Below the pieces are notes generated by a model. The model had not been told where the DNA came from. It did not search any database and saw nothing but the letters and a program-made list of their open reading frames with translations. DNA of 44,946 bases from Phoronis australis (Eukaryota; Phoronida; Phoronidae). The stretch is from positions 367,140 through 412,085 of the forward strand of contig NMRA01000250.1 of NCBI GenBank assembly GCA_002633005.1, in the 5' to 3' direction. Positions 1 through 11,631 of this stretch are shown one piece after another (position 1 is the stretch's first letter; every line of letters begins with the position of its first letter). The position numbers were made by a program, and so were the translations under genes.

Positions 1-240
1 ACTAATAGGTGCCTACATACCAAATTTCATGAAAATCCGTTCAGGACTTTTGAAGATACAAAGGTAAGCGTAAAAAACTAAAATTGCCACTAGGGGGCAC
101 ACCGGTAGTCGGATCCGTCCGAAAGTTCGCACATGCCGTCCCATTCATTAATGGAACATATGTGCCAAATTTCATGAACATATGTCAACGGGTTTTGGAG
201 ATAGAGCAGCGGACGCCGCCCGTACGGACGGAGATGACGG
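1..240. repeat. Dispersed repeat copy with GCCACTAGGGGGCAC core
   Basis: Unrecognised repeat. It holds two 'CAAATTTCATGAA'-type phrases and the core GCCACTAGGGGGCAC at 86-100. Related cores, also beside 'AAATTG/AAATTC', occur at 12246-12260 (plus) and 34043-34056 (minus), so this is a dispersed family. The core resembles the CTCF consensus (see findings). It probably continues off the left edge of the window. Confidence 0.45.
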
Positions 241-2824
241 CATAATGCGTCCACTTATAAATATGTGGGCGCATAAAAAGTGACCAGAGTGTACTATCAA
301 GTCCTCAAGAGATGTAGCGCCAACAAAATGAAACTAGATAATTTGCTGAAGACATCTGCTTCAACTGAAAGAACATCATATTAAGTAGTTTTCCCACCAG
401 CACTTTTCCTTGTTGTACAGTCCCAGTCAGCGGGAAACAACTCTGGACCTAAACAGCCATCGCAACTCCTCCCACAATAGGTGGATCAAAACTGAGAAGT
501 TTAATAACTCTCCTAGAATGAAGAAGGTAAAATCCACTCCGACAGGGAACAGTGGCCAACGAAACCAATTGCAAAAAAATCTCAACAATTTGAGACAAAA
601 ATAATTGCCAAAATTGCACTTTTTTAACTTTTCAAGTGCTTTTCATCATTACGATATATCCACAATTTTTCAAAGTGTTATCTGTTGGTAGCTATGGTAC
701 TGAACTTGGACATAGAGACGTATCATCTTGATAAGCACTGAGGTGAAATTTGAAAATAAAACTTTATTTTCAAATTTCACCCGTCCGACAGATTGTGTCC
801 TGTGTTGTGAGATTTTACTAGTACTGAATACCCACATAACAATTAGTTCTGCATGAACTGAACGTTATACCACCATTCCTACTAGTTACACAGGACTCAT
901 CAGAATTTGTTTTGATAACTCTGCTGAGAAGTGCCAAGTAGATAACCAGAGCTAAACTCTAGTACCAGGTTCACATGACTGGTGAAAAGTGCTCATGCTA
1001 TATACTGTGTCAAAATGGTTGTGCTTAGGCTAGACAGAAGTGCTCTTGGCCAAGGGTCGTTTTTCGCTAGCACCAAAATCCTTAATTAAGTGAAAATTGA
1101 TGTCAAAGCACATTCATTCTCAAGAATAATTTGATTAATGCAAGAGTACTTAACACAGTCTTTTCCCCTGTGCAAGTGTGTCCTTTGAAAGTAAGCGGTC
1201 TGGTTACAAAAGTGCTTAGCAAAAACAATGATCAGCAGTTTTGAGGCATAACTGAAACTGAATATAAAAGTAACAGTAATGAAAGTTGAGATTACTGACA
1301 TTCTCACTCTTGGTGAAAGTCCTCAAGAAAATGATAACGATTCAGCCAGATTATGATGGGTATAAGACAGAATATCAGAGCTCTTCTAGTTGTATTTGTT
1401 GAGATAAGATACTGACAGTTTATTTAATGATACATTCATAGAATATGATATCCAAACATGGCTGACTCACCAACCACCACTTCAAGTGCATCTTGGGTAG
1501 CACATGGGCCACTGTTGGTACACAAAGCTCAAGGATATTAGATTAATGGGGAAATTGAGCTAAGTAAGAGAAGTACTGCAGGACGAAAAATTTTCATATC
1601 TGACCCAAATACACAACTCATTTCTAAAGAATTTAGGGCCATGTCCACAAGTTCTGAGTAAGTGAGAACATTTTTACTTAATATACAAATCTTCACTAGA
1701 AAATAAAATAAAAGAAAGGTAATTAAAGGGGAAATGATTTTGCAAACTGTCAAAAAACACCATTGACTTAGGCCCATTAAAGGAAATTGTACTCATTATT
1801 TGTATTGTTCCTTGCACAAGATTAGAAATGATTTCTGGGCTTGAGACGAACTAAGTTGTTTCTGCTTCTGACCAGGACTCATAGGGGGAGTTAAGGTAGC
1901 TTCACCCACCAAGGCAGTAAGGCTGGCAGGGGAATTTCAGACGATTTACGTACTATTGTCGTTCCCATGTGAAAATCATCTGAAATAATCCCGGTATTTC
2001 TTCGGCAAATATTTACTACAAAAAATGTTGGCACTGAGGCACAAATCTTCTGGGACTCTTTTTTTGAGTTCCGTTAAATTTCACGGGATTATTCCGGGAA
2101 ATTTTCAGTGTTCTCCCTGCACAGTGATTGGAAATTTTGGGCCATGTTTGAAAAGTTCTGAGCCATGGATAAATCCTTGAGCCATGAGTGAAGAGCACGT
2201 TTTTCTCTGCTTCACAAGACAACTGTTGAAATGGTGGTATATAGTGGTACATATTTTTATCAAATTGACTTTGCACTAAATTGACAATGAAATGTTCTGC
2301 AAGTGAAAATAAAGTGTAACTAGTTGTTTTTTAGAAATACAACACAAGGAATATTAAGAGAAACTGTCACATATACACATTTGAATTGTTGCTCAGCCTT
2401 CATTCATCACTTTGACATTTGTTAACTCAATTAAAATTCCAAGCCAGACTGGTGTCTAACAAAGGCAGAATTTTAATTCAAACAAAGGATCTAAAAACAT
2501 GTTTTCGAAGAACAAAACCTCTGTGAAGAAAGTTGCTGGTGTTTTTAACACCAGGGCCCAGTTTCATGAAAAGTGACTTCAGGCAGAAATTTGGTCTTAC
2601 ACTCCACACAACTATTTATGAAAAATGATTAAATTTCACTTCAGAACAAAAGTTCCTAAGAATATGCACATAACCACTAGTTGTAAAGTTGAGATAATTT
2701 CTAGAAATTATTTTCAGACTGTGATGTGCTTATAATCACTTGGTCAAGTAAATCTTTATTCGGCAATTTTGTAGTGGGTGTGTAACATTTAATTTCTCTC
2801 GATCGCTTGGTGTCGAAATGAGTG
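241..2824. other. Intergenic stretch without a recognisable gene
   Basis: I see no gene here. The open frame at 410-604 (plus, 64 aa, Asn/Ser/Lys-rich) is unrecognised and has no splice or homology support. Frames at 1086-1307, 1538-1777 and 2016-2276 (minus) are low-complexity AT-rich frames. The one structured element is the palindrome at 742-781. Confidence 0.5.
742..781. repeat. Perfect 40-bp palindrome with AATAAA on both strands
   Basis: The 19-nt arm 742-760 (GGTGAAATTTGAAAATAAA) is the exact reverse complement of 763-781, with a 2-nt AC loop. AATAAA lies at 755-760 on the plus strand and 768-763 on the minus strand, so transcripts from either side could use it as a polyadenylation signal. 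No gene end is recognisable next to it. Confidence 0.9.
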
Positions 2825-3210
2825 AATAAGGCCGTCCCGGATTGCACAGCAACACTTGCATCTCGCTGTATTTAACCACAATACTGTAAACATCTGTCTT
2901 GTTTTCGTGCCATTGGAGTTACACAAGTTCTTTGTTGTTGTCTGATTCTTCACAAGTTTTTCTCGGTTGCATTACTCAATATTTTTCCAATGCCAACGAA
3001 GTATTACTGCTGTGCTGTTGGCTACAACTCCAACGTGAGAAAGTTTGATAAACTGGACAAATACCTATGGATGCGTGATCTGAAATTCTTCGCCTTACCA
3101 AAATCAATGAGATACATGAAAATGTGCCTATTCCAAAACCAGGTCACCCGTTTTCTTATCTCCGGGACAAGGGAGAGTTCTATCACCATGTAATATGGGA
3201 CGGCCCTATT
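2825..3210 (+). mobile_element. Short TIR-bounded element carrying a THAP fragment
   Basis: AATAAGGCCGTCCC at 2825-2838 and its near reverse complement GGGACGGCCCTATT at 3197-3210 match at 13 of 14 positions and bracket about 385 bp containing a decayed THAP domain. I infer a non-autonomous or internally deleted DNA transposon. No clear target-site duplication is visible, so the boundaries are provisional. It is not the same family as the 1.7-kb elements at 19.8 and 34.5 kb: the termini differ. Confidence 0.45.
2990..3193 (+). pseudogene. THAP zinc-finger N-terminal fragment, second Cys lost
   Basis: THAP domains are C2CH zinc-binding DNA-recognition modules common in P- and Kolobok-type transposases. 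The frame starts MPTKYYCCAVGYNSN and continues to FFALPK, the usual start of a THAP domain (Cys-x-Ala-x-x-Cys, then a Phe/Pro block). The second zinc-binding Cys is replaced by Tyr (TAC where TGC is expected), and the domain degrades after about residue 40 into residues that do not fit. No Cys-x2-His or C-terminal AVPTIF-like block follows. It lies between the inverted repeats 2825-2838 and 3197-3210. Most likely a transposase remnant, not a functional gene. Confidence 0.55.
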
Positions 3211-4432
3211 AGATGTCACCAGAGTATCAACGTGGTCAACTTTAGGTACCATAATACTTTTGACAGTTGTAAATGTTTCGCAAACATGAACCATACTGTA
3301 GAAAGATATCAACAACAGAAATTTTATTATACGAAAAAAGTTAACAGCTGTCAAAAACGCATGCACTAAGAATTGGGTAAATTTGTAAGACAATAAATCC
3401 AGGAACAAACGAAGGTTGCTCAAGACATGAATATGAAAAGACTTTAAACTCTAAATTGGAATTGTAAATCCAACTGTATCTTGAAAATAATTGAGCTACA
3501 TTGTAGTGAAAATGACCTAACATATCAAAAGTGAAGATATGACAACTGGTCCAACCATCAAACCAGTCGGAATTTGAATAACATAAAATATGATTAATTT
3601 ACAGGACAAGCTTCTTTTTTGGGGTATTGCAGTTCTGGCTATGGAGTAATAGTCACTTACAGGGGTCCCCGCATTTTGAGAACCAGCTTTCCCACTGAGT
3701 AACAGGCATCAAACTGGTTCTCAAAATCCGGGATCTCTTTTTAAATGACTATTACTGACCGGCAAAGGTATTGGGAGGCTATTATTAGAAATAGCACTTC
3801 TTGCACACTTTACTGTGTTGTCTTCCATACACTGGCCCAATCAGAGACCTTATCCTAATCATCTCAACTACCTCTGAAGGGCCTGACTACAGGGGCAAGA
3901 CATGGAATGATAGTGACCTGTAACTGACCCTTTCCAAGAAGGATGATTTTCTTTTCATTTAATGAAACCCTGTAAATACAAGATGATAACAGGTTGGTGA
4001 CTATAAATATCCTAGGGCGTCAGCTTATGCACATTTGAACATTAACTTTTGACTTGGTACAAAGTGATCAGCATTCAATAGATACCGTGTAGGGCAGCAT
4101 CCGAGCACTTGGCACGGTGCAAGCTGAGCATTGGCCTCAAAAGCTTTCCATAGACACTACATAGGACAGCATGAGTAGTAGAAAGCCACATAGATGCCAA
4201 CAGAAAAGAGCAAATGTCCACTACAATACCAGAAACACCATGGCATGTCCATGTTTGTTTCATTTCTTTAGTCATGTCTGTGAAATGGAACAGGGAGGAA
4301 CAGGACAAGAGAATAGGTGCAAAAGTGGAAATCAGTTCCACTTAACTGTACCAAGAGGGAGACTCGGTGATAGCTTCATCAACAAGGAACAAAAAAAATT
4401 AATGAGTCAGTTGGACCAACAAATATGAAGAG
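3211..4432. other. Intergenic stretch; only a fold-back repeat seen
   Basis: Overlapping open frames at 4075-4341 (minus) and 4171-4428 (plus) cover the same DNA and neither is recognisable. The only clear structure is the inverted repeat at 3646-3755. Confidence 0.5.
3646..3755. repeat. 110-bp fold-back (MITE-like) inverted repeat
   Basis: The left arm (3646-3690) starts GTAATAGTCACTTA and ends with TTTTGAGAACCAG. The right arm (3711-3755) is its imperfect reverse complement, ending TAAATGACTATTAC. The two best blocks, 13-14 nt each, are separated by a diverged middle. This is the shape of a miniature inverted-repeat element; no coding content. Confidence 0.6.
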
Positions 4433-4510
4433 GCAGTGTGGCCTAGTGGGATAAGTGTCCGTGTTCCTTTACTCAAGGTCTTGGGTTTGAGTCCCACTGG
4501 CACACACTGC
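4433..4510 (+). other. tRNA-like sequence (pseudo-tRNA or SINE head)
   Basis: 78 nt with tRNA landmarks. A perfect 7-bp outer stem can form between GCAGTGT (4433-4439) and ACACTGC (4504-4510). There is an A-box-like TGGCCTAGTGG (4439-4449) and a B-box-like GGTTTGAGTCC (4484-4494). The T-arm can form 4 of 5 pairs around a TTTGAGT loop. The anticodon stem is weak (3 pairs) with a TTACTCA loop, so the possible ACT (Ser-like) anticodon is doubtful. Six extra bases separate the T-stem from the 3' acceptor strand. Best read as tRNA-derived, probably not a working tRNA. Confidence 0.5.
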
Positions 4511-4612
4511 TAGACCCTTGAGTCCCACTGGCACACACTGCTAGACCCTTGAGTCCCACTGGCACACACTGCTAGACCCTTGAGTCCCACTGGCACACAC
4601 TGCTAGACCCTT
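4489..4612 (+). repeat. 31-bp minisatellite, 4 copies, built from the tRNA-like 3' half
   Basis: Four identical 31-bp units start at 4489, 4520, 4551 and 4582. Each contains GAGTCCCACTGGCACACACT followed by GCTAGACCCTT: the 3' part of the B box, the rest of the T-arm and the 3' acceptor strand of the tRNA-like sequence, plus a short linker. Exact identity implies recent expansion. Confidence 0.9.
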
Positions 4613-7600
4613 GAGTCAGGTCTCCAGCTCCTCAGCTCAGTTTTAACTATGTATTAATAAAGCATAAAATGGTTCCATGTGATCAGTGCAATGGGCCCAC
4701 ATGCAGGGCATGCGCACGTCTGGTACAATGTGTGTCAGACCGCCTGCAATTATTTGTTTAGATCAACAAATTGAGCAGATTCTCAACGCGATATTTCTTC
4801 TTGTAATCAAATGTAATGAAGAGATATTTTCCAATGATGCCATTAGTAGGATTAACCATCAATGGCCTAAAACAAATATCCATGAGAGACGATAACACAG
4901 GTATCAAAGCCAGAGTGTAATTGACTCAAAATCTTAAGGCATAAAAGTGAAAGGAATGCCGGTATTCATTGTTTTCTATCTTCCATAACCACTACTCGCA
5001 CATATGCTTATTCACACAGAGTCGTGAAAGCTGAATCTGTCTGACATTCAAATCTCATTCCTCATATCGTATCTTGAAAAAATTGGTTTTCGGTAGACAG
5101 GAGCAGTTGAAGTGTTGTGGTTGTGACTACGTTATCCTCTCAAAGTAGAACTATAAACCCAGTTTCCATCCCAAAAACAAACTTTTGAATTGTTTCCTAG
5201 TCACGAATATTATAGCACGGCTTTGCGCCATTAGCGCACAAAAAATAATAAGGCATACTTTTTTATCACAGGTGCACCCAAAAGGCACAGGATCAAACCT
5301 GGTCAGGAATATTCCTGTTACAGACATGATTTCAGGTCTTGAATTCTAAAAAAGCTGCCTGTTCATTGTTCGACAGCTGCATCTTCAAGTATAATGCGAC
5401 TTGTCATAGATGACATGTCATTTTATTTGTCGAGCATTGTCTCGCGTTCAATAATGAAGTCAATTGTTTGCAATTTGTTGATCACCTGAAAGTTAATTCC
5501 TTTTTTAATTTCTAAAATAGAACATCTAGAGAAACAGTCACTTATGTTTCTGACTTTTTTACGAACCAAAGGCTAATTTGCTAATGCTTTGAAGATAGGT
5601 GTAGACATAACCAGTCCCACTCAAAGTGGGAGTGCCAGGCCCACAAGTTCGGTGAGTCAGTGACAGTGAGTAAGTGGGCCCTTCGGCCAGGGCATTCGAT
5701 CAAGTTTATTTTCTTCTTTGCCAGCGCAACGTTCACAATGGGTCAGATTATTTTGCTATCTCATTTACAACCAATAATTTCTGAATAAACAATCATTAAC
5801 TTACCTGTCACCAATTTATGTTGAACACGTTGGAAAACAAGCAGCAGGTTTTCGAAAAGTTGTCCTCACATCGCCATTATCGTGTCACTTGGTGCGGGAA
5901 CTGCAGCTAGCGATTGCAACGGCAAGTCGACAAACTATTCATTGGTTCTCCGCCGGCCGGAGCGGCCAGATTTAGTGGTGCACCGCTTCCTTTCCATGGG
6001 CGGCTCACCAAAGGGGGCTGGAGGGGCTATAGCCATCCCACTTTTTTCAGTGCTGGACCGCCCATGGGCTATGGGTGGTGCACCACAGGAGGGCTGGGGG
6101 GCTTTAGCCCCACTTTTTTCAGTGCTGCGCCGCCCCCACTTGACGTGATGGTATATTATTCAGTGTTGTCGAATATTTTTATCTCCAATTCTACTGTTTT
6201 ATATCCATCAGCAGAAAGAACGTAAACGACAAATTTTGATATTGCGAAAAATTGATCCAGAAACGTGGCTGATGTGTCATCGTGCCCCATAGGAGGCCGC
6301 AGTCATTTTTGCATAGACATAGACAGATAGATATGTTTGGAAAGTCTGAGTAATAGTGAGAAACGCCAAGTAAAATACATCGAAGAGAAATGAAATCTTA
6401 ACACATGATAACACAAAGTTAAGCTATGACCTCCACGTGAAGCACAATTAACTTACAAATAAATTAAATATATCACCCAATATAAACAATAATAACATTA
6501 ACAAAAAGAAACAACAAATAATAAAGAAGTTCAATTATTTCCATCGTTTGGCCTCGTATTCACCAAACAATGTTTAATTTTAGGCCAAAACGAAAGCTAA
6601 GACCTCAGATACTGTTTGATATATCTGAGCTAAGACTGTATGGATCGAATTAGGTGTACGGATTCGCTTGTTCTGTGAAATTGTACTGAAAATGTTTGTA
6701 TAGACCAAGTAAATTTCTACTCCATAAAAATACTTTTAATAAGAATTTTGATTAATTTCTGAACCAACAAATAAAACTTTGAATCTGAATACCATGAAAT
6801 GGAATGTTTAGAACAAAAACAGTTTTGACTTAACTCTTCACTTTTACCAAAATGAAGACACAAACCATTATCCACTAATCATTCACCGACAGGCCTTAAG
6901 CGCAGTTGTCAGCCTATTCCCAGAAAAAATCATCAGTGTATTCCACATCATGCAGTAAAAATAAAATTAGTTCCAGGATGTTCTCGTGTATTAAGTCAAA
7001 GGTTATACTACTTTCTCAAGACTGGAATTTCTCCATTAAAAATTATTAAGTTGTTTTCTGTCTGCCAAATAAGAGGTAACTCATTTTGTAGGGTCAATAT
7101 TTAGACGAAAAATTGGACTTAATTTTCCAATGAGCCTTTTTAAAGGCAAAAAAACTATTCTCAAATAGTTTCTTCCATCAATTCCAAGCCGGTATGCATA
7201 CAGTTAATTTGATAGTATATGTGTCCGTAGAATATGCTTCCTTAAGGCCTGATAGAAGCGTATAACCAGGTAACGGGTTCAATTTGACTACATATAGGCC
7301 TATTCGTACAATTGATCATATGTACAACACTCTTTCAAAATCTTAGATATCCCACTTATAATTTGAAAATAGTCAGTGGACTGTAGCCTACCGGTTACTG
7401 ACAACAGTTTTTTAATATATATTGTACACTACAGAATCACTCCAGCACATTTTATAATGAGGTTTTATACCAGAAGATAATAGTCCATGTCAAAAGGTTC
7501 ACCGATGAACCCAGCAACATCATTCAGACATAATTGGTTGGCAAACCAATTTTAGCACCTTGCAGTGAACTGAGTTTTGTCTGGAGTGTGCTTTTTTAAA

Positions 7601-9205
7601 CGTTCAAATTCAGGACATAAAGGGTGTTTCAAAATGTACATTCTAAATGTCAGTAACGGTGCTTATTGAATAGGGAATAACATTACTTGATTAAAGTCAT
7701 AAAGAAGTGTCTAAAAAGAAGGAATAAACCTTTAAACCAAAATAATTAAAAAATGTTTATTTACTTGGGAAGAAGATTAGCGGCACATTACACTTGTGGA
7801 AAGTTGTGGAGTTTCAAGTAGCATACGCGATAAATTTTCGTTCTTCCAAGCCGAGTCGTTTGTTTGCCATTTCAATGCATTATAGAACACTCGATGGCTC
7901 GCGCTTACATTGCGAAGTTGACGAAAGAACACGTGGTGAGTTCCTCCTAGGTTTCGCTGAAGGAGATGAAACTTGACATGGAATGGCGTAACTTGGCGGA
8001 GCCAAAAGCACTAGGCTTGGGTCGGGATTGTTCGTGTCTAATTGTCAGTGTTTTACTTGAAGGACATCGAGTTTGTTAATTTTGCTTACTACTGAAATGA
8101 TGATTAAAGCGGATACACAAACCCTCTAGTGAAATCGGCCTCAGATTGTTCCTGAATAAAATTATGTTTCTGGGGCATCAAAGAACGGACAGTATAATGA
8201 TTACTCAAGGCCACTCTCCACAACTTGATTTGCAAGGCGTGTCATTATATATATGTCGAACATGGTCTCCAGGAATAACCAACTTTTAGTTCTTTGTTAT
8301 TTATTTCACAAATCACTTCTCAACTGAAAAAGAAACAAGTTACGACTTGATTCCGTTAATTAAAAGTGGTCCAAATCTAATGTTTACTTCTCGGACGGAA
8401 CGCAGCCTGTTTCATAGCCGCTTTCAAAACGGCTGGCCTACACTTTACGGGATCCTTCTAAAAGTAATCGATGCTGGCGGGTAGTTAGTACACAACAGAA
8501 ACAAGGACTTACTTTGAAAATGGTTTTGTTTTAATGCTTGAGTGACCCTCAAAACACTAGGTAATCATGCACTCAATTTGTTCAATTACATCACAGTAAG
8601 TCAGTGACATACTGCAAAATAATAAATACACTTTAGTAATTCCGGCACTAAAGTTGCATGAAAACTTGCTGGGCATTTCTCGGCTTATTAAAGTTATGGG
8701 TGACCTTATTGACAAGTCTGTGAATTAAGCCAAATATATACAAAACCATAAAATCTAACTCAATAAACGTATACATTTTCTTAATTACCGAGGAAGCTTG
8801 TAGAATTCGACTTTTTCTTTACACCAATGTGCCATTGATTAGGTCACGTGACGATGTCTTTTTAGTACCAAACAAACATTAATGGTGAAATATTTTAAAA
8901 ACACTGTTACAGCTTTCTAAATTTACATTTCGTTTTCGTTTTCTGCAGCATTTGATTTGTTGATAAAAATCATGAAAGCCCCATTTTCCGTTAGCCCCTC
9001 ACACGAAAGTTTTACCGACTCAACTATTTATAAAGATCCGTTACCATAACATCGGCCTTCAGTCAATCTTTTAGACCCCACGTAAATGTTTTGAAATTAA
9101 CAAAACTTGTACACCCAGCAAACTGCAAAACTTCCCGTGAACAACTGTTACACAACTGGGTCCTGATGCTAAATTCCTAACCCATATAACTAAGTGAGCC
9201 CTTTT
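4613..9205. other. Long intergenic stretch without a recognisable gene
   Basis: Apart from the G-rich duplicated segment at 5994-6137, I find nothing that supports a gene, RNA or transposon. Small frames at 4686-4895 and 7794-7976 are unrecognised. The 6.3-9.1 kb part is AT-rich and has no obvious internal repeats. Confidence 0.5.
5994..6137 (+). repeat. Two ~72-bp units of a G/C-rich repeat
   Basis: Two diverged copies share CATGGGC, GGGGGCT-like runs and the phrase CCCACTTTTTTCAGTGCTG, at a period of about 72 bp (shared CACTTTTTTC near 6039 and 6111). Overlapping frames (5882-6148, 5914-6225) are by-products of the G/C-rich composition. Probably part of a dispersed repeat of unknown class. 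Confidence 0.6.
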
Positions 9206-9213
9206 CACAGAAT

Positions 9214-9633
9214 TTGTCTGAAATGACATCCTATCCCATACTGGTGAAAACCCCACAAATGGCATCCTATGCTATACTGGTGAAAACTCCACAAATGGCA
9301 TCCTATCCCATACTGGTGAAAACCCCACAAATGGCATCCTATCCTATACTGGTGAAAACCCCACAAATGGCATCCCATCCTATACTGGTGAAAACTCTAC
9401 AAATGGCATCCTATCCTATACTGGTGAATGAAAAACCCATGGCACAAATGACATCCTATGCTATACTGGTGAAAACCCTACAAATGGCATCCTATCCCAT
9501 ACTGGTGAAAACCCCACAAATGGCATCCTATGCTATACTGGTGAAAACCCCACAAATGGCATCCTATCCTATACTGGTGAAAACCCCACAAATGCCATCC
9601 TATCCTATACTGGTGAAAACCCCACAAATCTGA
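9214..9633 (+). repeat. 36-bp minisatellite, ~11 copies, zinc-finger-linker-like
   Basis: About eleven 36-bp units (one is longer). In one frame each reads MASYPILVKTPQ without a stop, giving a 139-codon open frame. In the next frame the start is His-Thr-Gly-Glu, the C2H2 zinc-finger linker, and phrases such as GGTGAAAACCCTACAAATG equal the TGEKPYKC-coding linker minus one A. Downstream (9634-9710) 'TGTAAGAG...GAGTGTGGGAAAA' resembles the KCxxCGK part of a finger. I infer that decayed C2H2 zinc-finger DNA was amplified as a satellite. The open frame is a by-product of a period divisible by 3. Confidence 0.75.
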
Positions 9634-11584
9634 GCGACATTAACGTGTAAGAGTTTTGAGCTGAGTGTGGGAAAATGGGACACACATTTCAAATGAATTA
9701 CAAGCTACTGTTTTCAAGAAAAAGAAAATATTTACATGAATTAATGTTATGATTGAAACACTGTTATTTTCATTGAGGCACTATATATCCAGGCCAAATT
9801 GCATAATTACAGGTAAAAGGACAGCTAAGTCACAATTTTTGTAAAAAGCCTTTCAACATCTATGGTGGGAATTCATCAAATCCTTTTGGACTCTAACCTG
9901 GGAGAAAACTACAGTTTCTACAAGAAAACATAACCACCATTTAAATTGATTATTTTTTGAACTTGAAAGAGCAAAAACTAACTGCAGAAAAAGTATATTA
10001 AGAGTCTTACTTGGATGGTGACACACGGAACTCACTTGGCCAATCACACATTCAGTGAGTAATAAACAAAAGAACATGTGATGTGGTCAGTGGGATTACT
10101 TTTGGGAATCCTATCATAGAGTTGTGATGAAGGTGAGACAGACTACAAAGTGTCAGTGGGTTGCTTCAAAGTAAAACAAACAATAAAAATCTAATTCAAT
10201 TTAATTCATAGAAAACATTGCACGGGAAAAAGACCATTCACTAATGGATCATCTTTATAAATCACAGTCAACAAAAATAGAAAAAGATTCAGAATACATT
10301 CCTGTAGTCTAAATTAATTAATAAGGAAGAAATTCAATTCTTTGTGTTCTAAATTGCCAAGCTGCCAAAAAGCTCTTAGCACAGTTAATCCACTCAGCAG
10401 TATCTACATCTTGAGACCAAATTCCAGTGAAGAGTGTTGATACGCGCCCACCCAGTCATAGATGGACCCAGGGTGGGGGCTCAAGGGGGCCTGGATACCC
10501 TTTTTGCCCTTGATTTTAGTGTCATCAAATGTAAAATATCCAAATTATTGATTTGGATCCCCCTTTTTACAAAAAATATTGATTTGACCCCCTTTTAAAA
10601 ATCCTGGATCTGCCCCTGCCAGTGCATCACAAACGGCAAAGAAAGAGCAATACTAGTGAACTTACACTTGAGTCTACAGGAGGCAGTGCCGGTCATCCGA
10701 AAATTGACAAGTACAGTCCTCTTAGAAACTAAATTTACCCACATAGGGCACCACCGACTGCAGCCAGTAATCTCCACATGAACAGGCATTGCTTGCAGTT
10801 TCGTCAAGCAAAGGTTTTCAATGTTCTACCTCCACAGTTTTTATGAAACATACCTGGATAACAAAATCATCAAAAATATTCACAGTACCTAATTATAAGT
10901 GAAATCTTCCTGTAAATAACACGACTTAAACACCTACAACAGACAATCCGCTTTTACAATATCCTTAGCGTGCATTTTGACTCCACGTTGCATGCAAATT
11001 GTTCACTCCACCAAATTGACAGAGACACTCCGCAGGTTCCAAAGCAAAATGCCTAGATGCTAACATAATTTGCTGAAATAAAAATAGCACCAACTCGCCA
11101 TAATTGTCTGTAAATATTGCAAACTGACTACATAAATCGATCAACTTTATGGTGAAAAGCACATGTATCATCATTTGCTTCACTGAGCATTGTAACTACC
11201 AAAGATAAGGTTTTGGTTTGCAAAAACTCGGAACCACTAAATTTCTACCTGTACTGGAGATGACTGCAACATGCATCAGCATACACGTCCACGTGATTGC
11301 ATATAAAAATCATTTTGCAAAGTAATTATCACAAGTAGGCAACATCAGGTAAATATAAGAGCTACCCACAATCCCACTTACTGTACCGCAGACGATACCC
11401 ACACATCCAATATTCACTGTACCACAGACGATTAATTTTGAAATAAAGGGATTAGTCCTGGGTCTCTTTTTTATAAATTAAAAAAACCAACAAAAAATTA
11501 ACAAGTTACAAATTTCAAGTTCCATACTGAACCTACCAATAACAGTATTTTGAAAAATGGTGACACTTCACTTACACAAATGAA
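9634..11584. other. Intergenic region downstream of TBCEL
   Basis: This is the 3' flank of the minus-strand TBCEL gene. It has no recognisable gene. It contains the zinc-finger-like shred just after the 36-bp array and a G/C-rich repeat at 10448-10622. Frames at 9853-10077, 10595-10807 and 10965-11183 (minus) are unrecognised. Confidence 0.5.
10448..10622. repeat. Dispersed repeat with GGATC(T/C)GCCCC-type ends
   Basis: One end reads ATGGACCCAGGGTGGGGGC and the other ATCCTGGATCTGCCCCTG, so the two ends are roughly inverted around T-rich DNA. Similar 'CTGGATxxGCCCC' wording occurs near 25871 and 43143. I infer a dispersed non-autonomous element; class unknown. Confidence 0.4.
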
Positions 11585-11622
11585 TTTATTGTTGACACTA
11601 AGGAATGTTTAGCATTTTTATT
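11585..11622 (-). terminator. Candidate TBCEL polyadenylation signals
   Basis: Two AATAAA hexamers on the minus strand lie at 11622-11617 and 11590-11585, about 10 and 42 nt past the TBCEL stop codon. Either would give a very short 3' UTR. Confidence 0.55.
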
Positions 11623-11631
11623 AATTTTTGT

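Noticed and set aside
3022-3423. 133-aa minus-strand ORF
   Set aside because: Antisense to the THAP fragment and the TIR element; no recognisable domain.
4433-4510. Functional tRNA-Ser(ACT)
   Set aside because: Only three anticodon-stem pairs, six extra bases before the 3' acceptor strand, and non-standard position 8.
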